A DNA stretch of 61,308 bases from Actinomortierella ambigua (GCA_016098155.1 JAAAJB010000147.1:1-61308); one strand, 5' to 3'. Shown: positions 22,619 to 34,606, numbered from the stretch's first letter. Translations and numbers: made by a program. Notes: generated from the letters alone by a model not told the origin.

Positions 22619-24410
22619 ATGGTGAAAGAGACCAAGTTTTACGAGATTCTGGAGGTCGACCCTTCCTGCTCAGACAACGAGCTCAAGAAGGCATACCGCA
22701 AGCTCGCCCTGAAGTACCACCCCGACAAGGTATGGATGGCATAGTACCTTTCTTCCTTTATTATTCTTTGTCATTATTCTTTCTGCCTTCCCGCCTTCTT
22801 TACCTCGCTGTGCTCCTCTATAGCCTGCTTCCTTTTCATTGGCTGTCATGGCGCTTTGGCATCCATGGCATGCCCAACCTATTCATCAACCCCCATCCTG
22901 CTTCTTTACTCTTTCTTCATCAGCCGGATCGTGTTCGGTGCCTTAATTTTTTGAAGTGTTGTGTGAGTCTGCACTAACCCCCTGTAACCCGCTCTTTCCT
23001 GTCTCTTGCACTATAACTGTCTTCCCCTTTGTTGTTGCAACAATCTGTGATTGTGCGCTCTCTCTTTCTCCTCTCCTCGTCCCCCCGCCCCCCTCCGCCT
23101 TACACAAAAACCAACAATAGACGGGCGGTGCTACTTCGGAGAAGTTCCAAGAGATTAGTCACGCATATGACGTCCTGTCCGACACCCAAAAGCGTCAGGT
23201 CTACGATCAATATGGTGAGGCCGGACTGTCGGGCGAGGGTGGTCCCGGTGGTGGTGGAATGGGCGGTCTGTCGCCAGAGGATCTTTTCTCGCACTTCTTT
23301 GGCGGCGGTGGCCCTCGCAGCCGCCCCTCGGGCCCCCGCAGGGGCAAGGACGTTGCGCACGGACTGAAGGTGACGCTGGAGGATCTGTACAAGGGCAAGA
23401 CGACCAAGCTGGCTCTTCAGAAGAATGTGATTTGTGAAAAGTGCGAGGGCCGTGGTGGCAAGGAAGGTGCAGTCAAGACGTGCCAGACCTGTAACGGCCA
23501 GGGTGTCCGCCTGATGCTGCGCCAGATTGGACCGATGATGCAGCAGATCCAGCAGCCTTGCCAGGACTGCCGAGGCGAGGGCGAGATCATCAACGCCAAG
23601 GACAAGTGCAAGCACTGCAACGGTCGCAAGGTCACCCAGATCCGCAAGGTCCTGGAGGTCCATATCGACCGCGGCATGAAGGATGGCCGCAAGATTGTCT
23701 TCAACGGCGAGGGCGACCAGGCCCCCGGCACCGTCCCCGGCGATGTCGTCATTGTCTTGGAGCAGCGTGAGCACGACCGGTTCAAGCGCAGCGGTGATGA
23801 CCTGTACTACAACGCTAAGATTGACCTGGTCACCGCCTTGGCCGGTGGCAAGATCCAGATTCCTCACCTTGACGACCGAATTTTGATCGTCGAGATCCTG
23901 CCCGGCGAGGTTATCAAGCCTGGTATGTTTTTCTTATTCCTTGTTTCCCTGGCGCTCAAACTGGTTTTTTTGTTTAAAGTGTGCCTGAATCTTTTTTTTT
24001 TTTCTTGGGAGGGGGCATTATCGGTTTCAGTGTGACTAAACTAATCCACAAACCAAAAAACTCTTTGTCTTGATTGGCTCGGTTTACTTCACCCAACAGG
24101 CGACCTGAAGGCTGTGATGGGTCAGGGCATGCCCACTGAGCGCCACCATGACCACGGCAACCTGTACATCCAGTTTGAGATTGAGTTCCCTGCCGCTGGC
24201 TGGACCGACCCGGCCACGATTGAAAAGCTGCGCACCATCCTGCCTGTTCCCCAGGCCTTGCCTGATATCCCCAAGGAGAAGCACATCGAGGAGGTTTCGC
24301 TCACGGAGATGGACCCCCGCCAAAAGGCTCGCGCCGAGCAAGGCCAGCAGGGCTACCAAGATGATGATGATGAGGGTGGTCACCCTGGCGTGCAGTGCGC
24401 ACAGCAGTAA
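22619..24410 (+). CDS. YDJ1: Type I DnaJ/Hsp40 co-chaperone (Ydj1-like)
   Basis: Delivers unfolded proteins to Hsp70 and stimulates its ATPase. Three exons, 22619-22729, 23121-23922 and 24100-24410, give 407 residues, the normal size. The J domain ends with HPDK at residues 34-37, exactly where intron 1 (391 bp) interrupts the gene. A Gly/Phe-rich stretch follows, then four zinc-binding repeats: [32 protein letters not shown]. The two substrate-binding domains complete the protein. The C-terminus GVQCAQQ carries a CaaX-type box (yeast Ydj1 ends in a similar CASQ), so farnesylation and membrane association are expected. It is transcribed away from UTP6 and converges on RPN7. Confidence 0.96.
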
Positions 24411-24910
24411 AAGAATGAATATCCCATTCTTTAGCCTGTCGTTCGTCTTTCTTTAATCGAATTCCTCCCCTCGGCATTCCTCGTACCATACTGTGTCTTT
24501 TCTCTCTCGCTCTCTTTCTTTCTCTCCGCGTTTTTCTTTTCTTCTATTGCATCAAGTCTACTACCCCCTCCTTCCCCAAACACACACTCGCAACACATTC
24601 ATCTCCTTCTACCCCGCTGTACAATTGAAAGCTGTTTTGCCCTTCATTGCAAATGTAGGATTAGCATAGAAACAATATGTTTTCTTTTTTTTTTCTTTGT
24701 TCTTGAATCTTTCGAGTTGTCGATCATTGTTTTTTTCTTTTATTTTATGTTTTCGCCGTTCATTGTCAAGAATCTAAGAAGAAATTTGTTGTGCTACAAG
24801 GAAAAAAAAATCCTTGTAAAAAAAAAAGGGAAAAGGAAAGGAATTGCAGTCCATGGGGCATGGCTTTTTTTTTTCGAAAGCAACATCCTCAGCAAATCCT
24901 TTTTTTTTTT
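24411..24910. other. Convergent 3' region of YDJ1 and RPN7
   Basis: 500 bp holding the two 3' UTRs. It is T-rich and A-rich with several homopolymer runs. No gene seen. Confidence 0.4.
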
Positions 24911-26580
24911 TTAAACATTGATGACGCGGCTCAGCTTTTGAACGCGGTTCAGCAAGATATCGCCATGCTTGATGGTTTGTTGGTACTGGGCGTTCTTTGC
25001 ATCTGGACGGTTCGTCTCGATGATGCCGTTGACCTTGTCGATCACGCAGTTGAGGCGACCTGCGGCAATGAACTTGGAGACATCCCTAGATTGAGAGAAG
25101 GAGGGGGGGGAGGTGAAATGCTTTGTCAGCACCAAGGGAAAAAAATGGTACACGTACTACACACACGCACACGCACAAAAAAAACTATCCCCCTTCTACA
25201 ACATGATTCGTGTGTTGAGTTGCGTTACCTGTCAATAAACTCTTCCGAAACACCAAATGCCTGGGCCATATTCTGAATGGTGAGGGAACGGTACGACTCA
25301 AGCAACTGAGCATAACCACGAATACGCATCTCACGAACGTAGAAACGGTAATGTGGGAACAGCACCCACGACTTCTTGAGTGTATCGGTCTCTAGTGCTG
25401 CCAGGCTGACAAAGAACTTGGCATAGTCGCCAGCATATAGTGATCGCAGGTAGTCTTCCAAATGAGGGATCTCATGCAACACTTCCAGCACCTCGGGCGA
25501 ATCAATGACCTTCTTCTTAATGTCCACTCGCTTGAGCGCCACCATGCTCGACAGCACTGCATATGTAATAAACTCCTTGTACGCGAGCAGCTCCACCGAT
25601 GTGAACGTCGACAGTGTGTCCAAAAACAGGTCGGCAGCGCCCTTAAAGTTGCGAATCGTCAACAGATATGTGCCCTCGTACACCTTCAGTCGGTTTCTGC
25701 GGTCCCAGTCGCCGCCTTCCTCGATCATGCTAAATGAGAAGAGAAAAGATGTCAATAAATATTAAATGCTTTGAGCCGAAAGAAAAAAAAAACCTGGCCC
25801 ATCGACTAAGCAAAAAATAGAAATGTGATGTAGACCATTTACCTTCGTGCCTTCTCGATGTTTTTGCTGACCAGATCATTGTCATGATAGAAGAATCCAC
25901 TGCGGATCAAAGCAAAGAGGATATCCAGGCGGCCACCAAGAGCGACCGTCTTGTCAAACGCCACTCGATAGGCAGTCAAACTCTTCTCCTATATGAAATC
26001 AGTGATCAATCACAATCAATGAATAAAGAGAAAGCGGGTATCAGAAAAGACTCATTCCGCACTACTCAATACGATACTTTTTCATTCAAGTGTGCGAACG
26101 TTGTTACCTTCTCGCCAATCTTTGCAAAGTGCTCGGCTTTTGCGAGGAGAGCATCCGAGATTTCAGTCTCTCCCAGGTTCTCCTCTGCGTCCTTGAGCCG
26201 ATCATCCAGCTTTTTGAGCGTCTCCTCGTTTTCCTTCTCCAGTTGGCTCAGCAGGGCCTTGTCCACGGGCCAGCCCTGCTCTTCGCAAATCAATTGGTAA
26301 AATGGTGCCATATCTATTGCCGCATAAAAGATTTGGTTTTAAGATATGAGTTTCGAGCTTTGCTCGTTGTTGATCAAGAACAAGACATGAAACCCTCGAC
26401 GCTGCCATGAATATGATCCTCCATGGTTCTTTTCTCCCTCAACGTACGATCTTCCTTGATCTTCTTCATGATGGCCTCCTGAGCCTCAGCATGGCTCTCC
26501 TTAGGTCCACTTGTGACGAGGAAACGCTGCTGCAGCAGCTCAATGCTGGGAATCTTGGGCACCTCTTCCGACAAAGACAT
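24911..26580 (-). CDS. RPN7: 26S proteasome regulatory subunit Rpn7 (PSMD6)
   Basis: Subunit of the proteasome lid, which binds and deubiquitinates substrates. Five exons: 26580-26448, 26313-26108, 25988-25843, 25729-25229, 25085-24911; 386 residues, matching the ~390 of homologues. Family blocks include [50 protein letters not shown] and [17 protein letters not shown]. The C-terminal third is the PCI domain used for lid assembly ([21 protein letters not shown], then [20 protein letters not shown]). The start codons of RPN7 and RPN6 face each other across 496 bp, so the two lid subunits can share a promoter. Confidence 0.96.
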
Positions 26581-27076
26581 GGTTGTGTATGTTGAAACGG
26601 GACGAGTAGAGTGAGCGAGGCAAGGTCAGGGCGTCGAAGAATAGCTCCTTTTGGTAAGGTAGTGGATATGTATGCGTGTGTGTTGTTGTTATCGAGGCTT
26701 GTGGTGATGGGCAGTACGGTTTTCCTTTGGTCCTGCAAGTGAGGTGTGGTGGTGATGAATGGAGAAGGTGAGAAAGGAGATGTCGCGTCTGTGTGCATGA
26801 ACGGCCCAGCACCCAAGTGACGTCAGCCGCTTTTTTTTTGGGTTGAATACGCGTCCATTCGCCAGGCACGACCAACTGGGAGCAACAGAGGCCAGTCACC
26901 CTCCCCTCACCTCAGACTCGCAAAGCACCTCTTGCATTGCACCTCAACACGTCTCCACTTTACACTCCATTCATCTCGCAGCTTCCCTGGTGTTCTCGTT
27001 GAAACCTCGAGAACCACTTGTCACTTTTTATTTGCACAAAGTACCCACACCCCTCTTCCTCATTCACAGAATTGCC
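26581..27076. promoter_or_regulatory. Shared promoter region of RPN7 and RPN6
   Basis: 496 bp between divergent start codons of two proteasome lid genes. It has no open gene and no copy of the yeast Rpn4 element GGTGGCAAA. A CRE-type palindrome lies near the middle. Confidence 0.6.
26818..26825. promoter_or_regulatory. TGACGTCA (CRE/ATF) palindrome
   Basis: A perfect 8-bp bZIP site of the ATF/CREB type, about 240-250 bp from each start codon. Because it is symmetric it could drive both genes. Motif evidence only. Confidence 0.5.
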
Positions 27077-28925
27077 ATGCCGTCTGTCGCCACATTAGCC
27101 CAGGCCGAGGAGGTTCGCAAGACCTCGCCTGAGCAGGCCATTCCCTTGTACCAAAGCATCATGGCTGCCTCGGGATCAGCTGCAGGTGAGGAATGGGGCA
27201 GAAAAGAATAGACCACTCACGAGTCTCCTTCCACCCAGAGAAACCGACCACTAACTCGACATTTTCTCAAACCCTCGTTATGTTCTGAACGAAATAGGAG
27301 CAAAGGCTCAGACTGACCAGGAGACGGCGCTTCTCAAGTTGGCACAGTGTTACAAGGATCTTCAGTGCGTTTCTCTAGTGGGGATGGCGGGCATTGTCCC
27401 AGGTGTGGATTAGCATTGTATGAAAGAGTACGACATCCGTGTGATGATCTCCTAACACCACAACCGCCCTGATCTTTATTCATCACCATAGCCGACCTAA
27501 CGAGCTTGCTGCCTTGATCCATGATTCGCGCACGCTGATCACCACGATTCCCAAAGCAAAGACCGCCAAGATCAGTATGTTTTCTCCTTCTTTTTTATTT
27601 TTTTGCATGCTCTACGTCTGGTCGCGACATTGCTTCTAATTTGTCCTTCGCCCTTACCTTTTTCCTGTTTCTTTCTTGGATGCTAGTCCGCACCTTGATC
27701 GACTATTTCTCCGAGATCCCCAACACACTCCCTTTGCAGATCGATGTTTGCAAACAGACGATTCAATGGACCATTCAGGAGAAACGCATCTTTTTGAAGC
27801 AAGCTCTGGAGACGCGTTTGATTGCGCTGTACCTCGACAACAAGATGTACAGTGAGTCACTAGCCCTGATTGCAACCCTACTGAAGGAGCTCAAGAAGTT
27901 GGACGACAAGATGGTCCTTGTTGAAGTCCAGCTGCTGGAGAGCCGTGTTTGCCACGCTCTCCATAACATTCCTAAGGCTAAGGTACAGAAGCCCGTCATT
28001 TATTTTTCGATGCTTACTCGGAAAAAATGGAGAGAGAGAGAGAGAGAGCTCTGCCCAGAGTACTGATAATACATTTCAAAAAAAAATCAATCTCTTCTAA
28101 TAGGCTGCCCTCACATCTGCCCGTACATCCGCCAATGCTATCTACTGCCCACCTTTGCTTCAGGCAGCGCTGGACATGCAGTCGGGTATCCTTCATGCAG
28201 AGGAGAAGGACTACAAGACTGCGTTCTCGTACTTTTACGAGACTCTTGAGGGATATGCCGGCCTGGAGGACCCGCGCGCTATTTCTGCGCTCAAGTACAT
28301 GCTGCTGTGCAAAGTCATGTTGAACCTGTCGGACGATATCCAGTCGATTCTGAACAGCAAGGTGGCCCTCAGATACCGTGGTGTCGAGGTCGAGGCAATG
28401 AAGGCCATCGCATCGGCCCATCACAACCGATCGTTGCAGGAGTTTGAACAGGCACTGGCTGCTTATCGCGAAGGTACCATCTTTTTTAGCAGTTCTTGGA
28501 TTTATATGTGCGTGTGTATATTTTGAGGGCTAGTTGAACCAGTGTCATCTGACTGAACCAGATATTTTCGTTCCTGTCTTCCCTCCATAGAGCTGAGCAA
28601 CGACCCCATCATCCGCAACCACATCGAGTCGCTGTATGACAAGCTGCTGGAGCAAAACTTGATCCGTGTAATTGAGCCGTTCTCGCGGGTGGAGATCTCG
28701 CATATTGCCGAGATGGTCAAGCTTGCACCACAACAGGTCGAGACCAAGCTGTCACAGATGATTCTGGACAAGACCTTCCAGGGTGTGCTTGACCAGGGTG
28801 CAGGATGCTTGATTGTCTTTGAGGAGACACCGGCTGACAAGGCCTATGAGAGTGCACTCGATACAATGAAGCATATGGCCAACGTCGTCGAGAGTCTGTA
28901 CGAGAAGGCCTCCAAGTTGACGTAA
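27077..28925 (+). CDS. RPN6: 26S proteasome regulatory subunit Rpn6 (PSMD11)
   Basis: Lid subunit that clamps the lid to the 20S core and the ATPase ring. Six exons: 27077-27185, 27298-27364, 27492-27574, 27687-27982, 28104-28473, 28591-28925; 419 residues, as in homologues. Family blocks are [38 protein letters not shown] and [17 protein letters not shown]. The PCI domain at the C-terminus contains [20 protein letters not shown] and [17 protein letters not shown]. The first three exons are small (67-109 bp) and the rest larger. It is divergent from RPN7. Confidence 0.96.
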
Positions 28926-29850
28926 AAACTTCTACGATCCTTTTTTTTTTCAGGAGAGTAGGAAAATTGCGTTAAAAAAAATTAGACGAAAACGAGCACC
29001 TATGTTTTGAGGAATAAATCAATCAAGATCTCACATAGGTCGCATGGCCATTAACCAAACTATCCTTCTACCGGCGCGAGCTTGTGTATGTAGTACCATC
29101 CTTGCATGATCAAGAAAAAGGCATTTTAGGTAATACTTGGCTGCAAAACAATTCGCTACGTCTGAACAATATATGTTGCTTCCTCGGCTGTTCATCAATC
29201 GGCGCAATAGGCAATCTTTCCTTGACCGGGGCTGAATGGAATCAAAGGCGCCAATTAAAACACGCAAAGGAGGAAGGGAAGGTTGTGCGCGGATATCCCC
29301 CACATCCGCAAAGGCATTTGACTCTTGGGTACCACTGAACGCTTGTTACTCGCCACGAGTGGGCAATAGTCCTACAACAAACTGCTGCTTCACTTTCTGT
29401 TTTCATTTTCAAACTCCTCCGCCTATTCCTCTCTTCTCCCCTTACAGGAGGCGTAAAGAGAAAAAGGAGGCGATCAGGTCGCGAGCTGGACCCTTTTTTT
29501 TTCCTCATCGTCATACAGATATAGCTCTCCCTCTTGACGACATGGATTAGATGTGACAAAGTGTATGATCCCTTTCTTCTGTATTTTGCCGAATGGAATC
29601 TACACTGTTGCGAGTAACAGGCCTCTGATTTGCACTCTTCTGGTGCCTTGCGGCCAAGAACCTCCATTGCCTCGAACATCTAAAAGAAGAGACAGCGAAC
29701 TCCAAGAACTAGCTAGCCTTGGTATAAATACTCATTTTCTGGCACCCATCACTCGTTAGTGCCCAACTTGCACGCACCGCCTTCACTCTCAACATCTCTT
29801 ACCAGCACATTTTTTCTTCCACAGCCAAGATCTAACCACCCTACTTTTGC
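28926..29850. other. Intergenic region downstream of RPN6
   Basis: No gene recognised. The left end holds the RPN6 3' end, with AATAAA at 29013-29018; the right end is probably the promoter of the mucin-like gene, including a TATAAATA-like run near 29723. Confidence 0.4.
29013..29018 (+). terminator. RPN6 poly(A) signal
   Basis: AATAAA about 90 nt after the RPN6 stop codon. Confidence 0.5.
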
Positions 29851-32800
29851 ATGCAGTCAAATCGACTCAATCTGACTGCCATTAGCATCCTTGCTGTATT
29901 CTTACAGATTGTGCTGGCAGCAGAGACAATTACAGTGACCGAGGTTGTTACTGTCACGCGTAAGAGCAAAAGAGTTCCATAAAAAGATATTCCTGTTGAT
30001 GGAATAGGTATATAGTGTGGTTGGGTGGTTGAAGTACTTTTTTTACTGACCAAAATGCTTTCCTATCCCCTTCTTTCTCCTTCGACACAAATTCACGATT
30101 AGCTTCAAGTGTCTGGCCCACAAAGACAACGACTCAGACGGTAGCCCCTGATGACTGTCCACCTGCTATCAAGTACCCATGCTTTGTCATTGAAACGACC
30201 AAACTATACACATCGTTGCCTCAGGCCACTATTCATTTGATACTGCCTCAAGAAGGAGTTCGCCTCTGGGAGGAGGAACCGGATCGGCCTGGAACAGCCA
30301 GCACGAGCGATGGTTCTGCGGCACTACATCTCGGCGTTTCGGTGACTGAACGACCCCTACCAGCACCCGCACATGTACCTGTACCTGAACCTGGCGACGC
30401 GAGCAATCAGCAGTGGGAACACTTGCCTCAGTGTGTCCACTACGAGACGGAGCGAGTGCTCGGCCCATGCCCGACCATCTTCTCCTTCCCGACCAACAAG
30501 GAAGGGTGCGCGGTGATCACTAGCACGATTGTCGAGGCCGTGGCGCCAACGGCGACGTCCATCTCCAAGACGGACGACCGGTTACTGTCCTACTCGTTTG
30601 AATCCAGCACATCTCATCCTACCTCTGTGCAAAGGGAGCCGCAGACGACGGAGCATTCTCCTTGCCCTCATCCTCATACACCGCCATCGCCGACATCCTC
30701 TGAGGGAGGGGGGCACCATGGACATGTTCCCACCACAGCTCCACCGGTGCCACCGTCGACACAGACGACAGGTGCACACGAGAACGATCCCGTCTCTTCG
30801 TCCTCCAGCTTCTCTAGCCGAACAGACTATACTGTGTCGTTTGACTTTGCTTACAGCACCATGCCTTCAAGCTCAATGGTGTCGCAGCCAGAGCCATACA
30901 CGCCAAAGCCGCCTGGGCCTTCCGATCCTCGTACTGCCACAACCACCGCGGGCGGCTCTATGAATGAGGACGGCAAGTCGGGTGATCCAACCGCCAGCAG
31001 TCTCTCTGCGACCCATACCCCTGAGAACGATCCACCCGTGACTGATCGACACACAAAAGGTACAGGCACGAAGGATCCGTCTGTCAAACATCCATCAACG
31101 ACCGACCCACCAGCGACGAACACTTCACCTCCATCCAGGGATCAAACAGAGTCTGTGCCTACCACCGCAGTGGGTTCCGACAAGAACACCCAGACGTCAA
31201 GCACGACAAAGCCGCACCACCACAAGGCGACCGACACGTCGACTGCAACCGAATCACTCTACCACGACAGGACGACACCCACGTCGATCACGACAAAGCC
31301 GCACCACGAAAAGACGACTGATACGTCGAGTGCAACAAATCTGCCCCACCACGACGAGACGACGCATAAGTCGACCACGACAAAGCCGCACCACGAAAAG
31401 ACGACTGATACGTCGAGTGCAACAGATCTGCCCCACCACGACAAGACGACGCTTACGTCGACCACGACAAAACCGCACCACGAAAAGTCGACCCAGACAT
31501 CGACTGCAACAGATCCGCTCCGCCACGACGAGACGACGCACACGTCCACCACAACAAAACCGCACCACGACAAGACGACCCAGATGTCGGTCACGACGAA
31601 GTCGCCGCCGCCCACAGCAGCGCCGAGCAAGACCACCACCACCACCATTGATTCGGCCGGCGTCCCTCGATTCTCACAGACTACAACGATCTCCACCCCC
31701 TCATCTTCTACCACGACCACGACCGCGACCACGACCACCCGTTCCATCCCTCCCCAGATCGACCACAACCACCCGCCACCGCCACGGCCGCCGCCCAAGA
31801 AGCCCTGCCCAGCCTGTGCCGAGCCGTGCCTGGTAGATCTGGACGTGACTGTGCAGGCCGAGGTCCCGCTGCTGGTCGAGCTCTTCCGGGGCAAGATCGA
31901 CCAAGCCCTCGAAAGCCTGCGCCTGGCCATCGAAGCCGAGATCTTGCCATCATCGGCCACTGGAAGTGGGAATCACGGTGCAGGGGGAGGAAGAGGAGGA
32001 GGGGGAAGCGGGGCATTGGCCCAAGCCGCATCAGGACTCTTTGCGTCGCTAAAGCTCCACTTACCATCGTCGTCGTCGTCGTCGTCGTCGTCACCACCAC
32101 CAGCCACTCTAGACCTCCTCCTCGTCGATCTGACCACGCTCTTCCGGCAGACGTGCGCCGACAAGATCGACCAAGTACGCCAGCGCCAGCAGACGCAATT
32201 GGAGACGCGATGCCGACATGCCGTCGTTGAATCCGGCAGACAGTGTACGACGGGCCAGTGTCTGCAGTCGGAGCTCGACCGCGCGATCCGGCTGTTGGAC
32301 ATGACCATCTCGGCCGAGATTGCGCGCGAGAGCTCGGTGCTGAGGGTGGAGATTGTGCAAGAGTTTCGACAGCGGTGTGAGACGAGACATCAGGGACTCT
32401 TCTCGGCGGCGGCGGCGCAAGAGGAGGATCGGCAGCAGCAGCGGGACGGAAAGAAGACGAACAAGAGGACGCTGTCCATCGCCCCTCAGGAAATGCATCC
32501 GCTCCGCCGTATGCCACCACCCGCCCAGCCGCCGTTCCACCCCCCGAACGCTGCGGTGGAGAAGCGCGCTGGATTGGTGTCGGGTCTCGTTGACAATCTT
32601 GTTGGTGATAACATCGTGGACACGACGCTCAAGGCTGCGGTTGGAGAAAAAGGAGGAGGAGGAGGAGGGGTGGGCACAGTGCTGGATGCACTCGATCTCC
32701 AGCAAAACGTGGTGCAAATCTTGGCGGGTCCGATCAAGGTGGTGGTGGACAGCTTTGTGGGCAACTGTCACCGCAAGGGACTGCTCGACTTTGATACCGA

Positions 32801-32894
32801 GATTGGGGTCGGCGTCTTGCAGGCCACGCTGGATTTGTCCCTCCGTTTGTTCAATATTCTGTGCGTTCGGGCACATGTAGATGTCCAAGTGTGA
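29851..32894 (+). CDS. Secreted mucin-like repeat protein, unknown family
   Basis: Two exons, 29851-29959 and 30103-32894, give 966 residues. The N-terminus is a typical secretory signal (NLTAISILAVFLQIVLAA), followed by mature TVTEVVTV-type sequence. A short Cys-containing region (~37-120) precedes a long Ser/Thr/Pro/His-rich domain, expected to be heavily O-glycosylated. Inside it, five 29-residue units start TTKPHH and hold a second histidine pair or similar. After a PCPACAEPC motif comes a non-repetitive C-terminal part (~565-966) with amphipathic helices, poly-Gly and poly-Ser stretches, six or so Cys, and a hydrophobic end. There is no clear GPI signal. It is probably a cell-surface or secreted protein. 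I recognise no domain. Confidence 0.75.
31203..31600 (+). repeat. 87-bp tandem repeat in the mucin-like gene
   Basis: Units begin at 31203, 31290, 31377, 31464 and 31551 (the last partial), each opening ACGACAAARCCGCACCAC or close to it. The period is 87 bp (29 codons), so unit gain or loss keeps the frame. Units 2 and 3 are the most alike. Confidence 0.9.
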
Positions 32895-33169
32895 AGAGCA
32901 TTGCTAAGAGGAGGAAAAAGAAATATATGTAGTCCCGCCAAAAAGGTCAATGGCGTTATTCAAAGGAAAATAAAACGAATCTACTTTATTGTTGTGCTAC
33001 TTGTCCAAGATACTTTGTCCCCTCCTCGAGTAGGCTCTTAAACTTCACGGAGCCTGGGAATTTGGGCAGAGTCATCGAGCCGAAGCCTTGTTGGCCCGCA
33101 GGTCTATGCCAACTCTCCTCCCCAGTCAAACCGAAGAAATTCATCTCTTCCAACAACCCCCATTCCTCG

Positions 33170-34606
33170 ATGACTCACGGACTTGGTTTCAGCATTCGAC
33201 CTCGGCTCATGTGGACTCGCCTTGCCCAGTCGCCCGGCACATTCACTCGCCATGCCATGGCTACTGCCGCCGCTCGCAACAGGACCGTGCATCTCATCTC
33301 CACGGCAGCCATCCGCACACGGCATGGCCATGCCATGCCCTCGTTCATGTCCACGAGTCAACAAAACCAGCAACAACAAAAACAACAGCGCCAGAAGTAC
33401 CAGCAAACCCGATCGCTGGCCTGCCAAGTGCCCAAGTACACGACCAAGCTGGATGCGATTCGCGGACGGCTGCGCCAGTTTGGAACAGGGCATATCGAGA
33501 TTGAGCTGAATCACTCGCCAGGGATTGCGCTCCTGACGCTCCACAACCCGGCCAAACACAATGCCCTCACGGGCAAGATGATGGCCGAGCTGGCTGATTG
33601 GGTCGATCTGCTCGAGACTGTGTACAACAGTCCGCGTCTCCGAGGAAAGCGTGGTACGACAGACCTTGCCGCACAGGATCTGAGAGAGCTGCTCAATGTG
33701 GAATCCAAGATCGTGCTCAAGATCCAGGGCGAGACTTTACCGCACCTGACTGCCCAGGCCTTGGATCTACTCCAGGACATGGTGGGCATTGTTGTCACTG
33801 GTAGCGAGAACAAGTCGTATTGCGCTGGGTTAGGTAGGAAGAAGGAAGGTGTGGGTTTTCTTATGAACTTGAAGAATCCGGAGGCTTCCGAGGGGTTTAT
33901 TGACTTCTTTATATACTCTTTTTCGGTTCTTTCTGACAACTACCTTCCCCTCATCCTCATAGATCTCTCGGCAGCCAAGGAGACCTTGTCGACCCCACAA
34001 GCCGGTGGCGAGATGACAGCGCTCATGGTCTCAACCTTGACCCGGTTCATGCGCCTCCCTATCCTGTCCATCGCCGCGATCGAGCGCGCTGCCGTCGGCG
34101 GTGGGGCCGAGATGACCACGTTTTGCGATCATCGGTGCCTGACCACCCACGCCAAGGTCCAGTTTGTCCAGACCCTGATGGGAGTCGTCACCGGCTGGGG
34201 TGGGACTAGTCGCCTGATCAACCTGGTCCCACGCTCAGACGCCCTGCGCTTGCTCGCTGGCGCTGTCCCTATCCAAGGTGGCGAGGAAGCAGTGCAATTG
34301 GGTTTCGCTCAGACTGTCGCACCCACCGGGAAGGCTGTGGAAGTGGCCACGCAATACTTGGACCAGTATGTGTGGGAGATCCCTCCGCCGAAAGAAACGG
34401 GTGATGGTGATGAAGTGATGCCGAAACGACGGTGCTTAGAGGCCGTCCGGGCTTTTAAGCGCCTCGTCAGCTACGGCGTCGATGACGAACGTGTTGATCG
34501 CGTCGCGGAGCTCGAGAAGGATCTCTTCCGAGGGTTGTGGGGTGGACCGGATAACTTGGCCCGTGTAGAGGCCGCGTCAGCCAACATGAAGCGACCCAAG
34601 AAGTAG
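33170..34606 (+). CDS. ECHDC1: Enoyl-CoA hydratase/isomerase family, ethylmalonyl-CoA decarboxylase-like
   Basis: Crotonase-fold enzyme closest to ECHDC1, a repair enzyme that removes ethylmalonyl-CoA formed by mistake by acetyl-CoA carboxylase. Two exons, 33170-33833 and 33963-34606, give 435 residues. Joining them produces CAGLDLSAAKE; the crotonase oxyanion-hole block is AAVGGGAEMTTFCDHR, and TLTRFMRLPILS, GWGGTSRLINLVPRSDAL and LFRGLWGGPDNLARV match ECHDC1. The N-terminus (MTHGLGFSIRPRLMWTRLAQ) is basic and lacks acids, like a mitochondrial presequence; the next ATG at 33209 is an alternative start. Compared with ~300 residues in animals it has a Gln-rich leader and an extra segment near 145-200. 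The 129-nt intron is stop-free and in frame. Confidence 0.8.
   Translation: MTHGLGFSIRPRLMWTRLAQSPGTFTRHAMATAAARNRTVHLISTAAIRTRHGHAMPSFMSTSQQNQQQQKQQRQKYQQTRSLACQVPKYTTKLDAIRGRLRQFGTGHIEIELNHSPGIALLTLHNPAKHNALTGKMMAELADWVDLLETVYNSPRLRGKRGTTDLAAQDLRELLNVESKIVLKIQGETLPHLTAQALDLLQDMVGIVVTGSENKSYCAGLGRKKEGVGFLMNLKNPEASEGFIDFFIYSFSVLSDNYLPLILIDLSAAKETLSTPQAGGEMTALMVSTLTRFMRLPILSIAAIERAAVGGGAEMTTFCDHRCLTTHAKVQFVQTLMGVVTGWGGTSRLINLVPRSDALRLLAGAVPIQGGEEAVQLGFAQTVAPTGKAVEVATQYLDQYVWEIPPPKETGDGDEVMPKRRCLEAVRAFKRLVSYGVDDERVDRVAELEKDLFRGLWGGPDNLARVEAASANMKRPKK

Noticed and set aside
23100..23867. 255-codon minus-strand ORF opposite YDJ1
   Set aside because: Antisense to the conserved zinc-finger and substrate-binding region; a result of GC-rich codon use.
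31259..31960. Long minus-strand ORF opposite the mucin-like gene
   Set aside because: It mirrors the tandem repeats of the plus-strand gene, has biased composition and no start context; a shadow frame.
32109..32888. 259-codon minus-strand ORF opposite the mucin-like C-terminus
   Set aside because: Codon bias and the signal-peptide-bearing plus-strand frame favour the plus strand.
33062..33169. Extension of the ECHDC1-like protein to a TTG at 33062
   Set aside because: A TTG start is not expected in a nuclear fungal gene; ATG at 33170 begins a plausible mitochondrial presequence.
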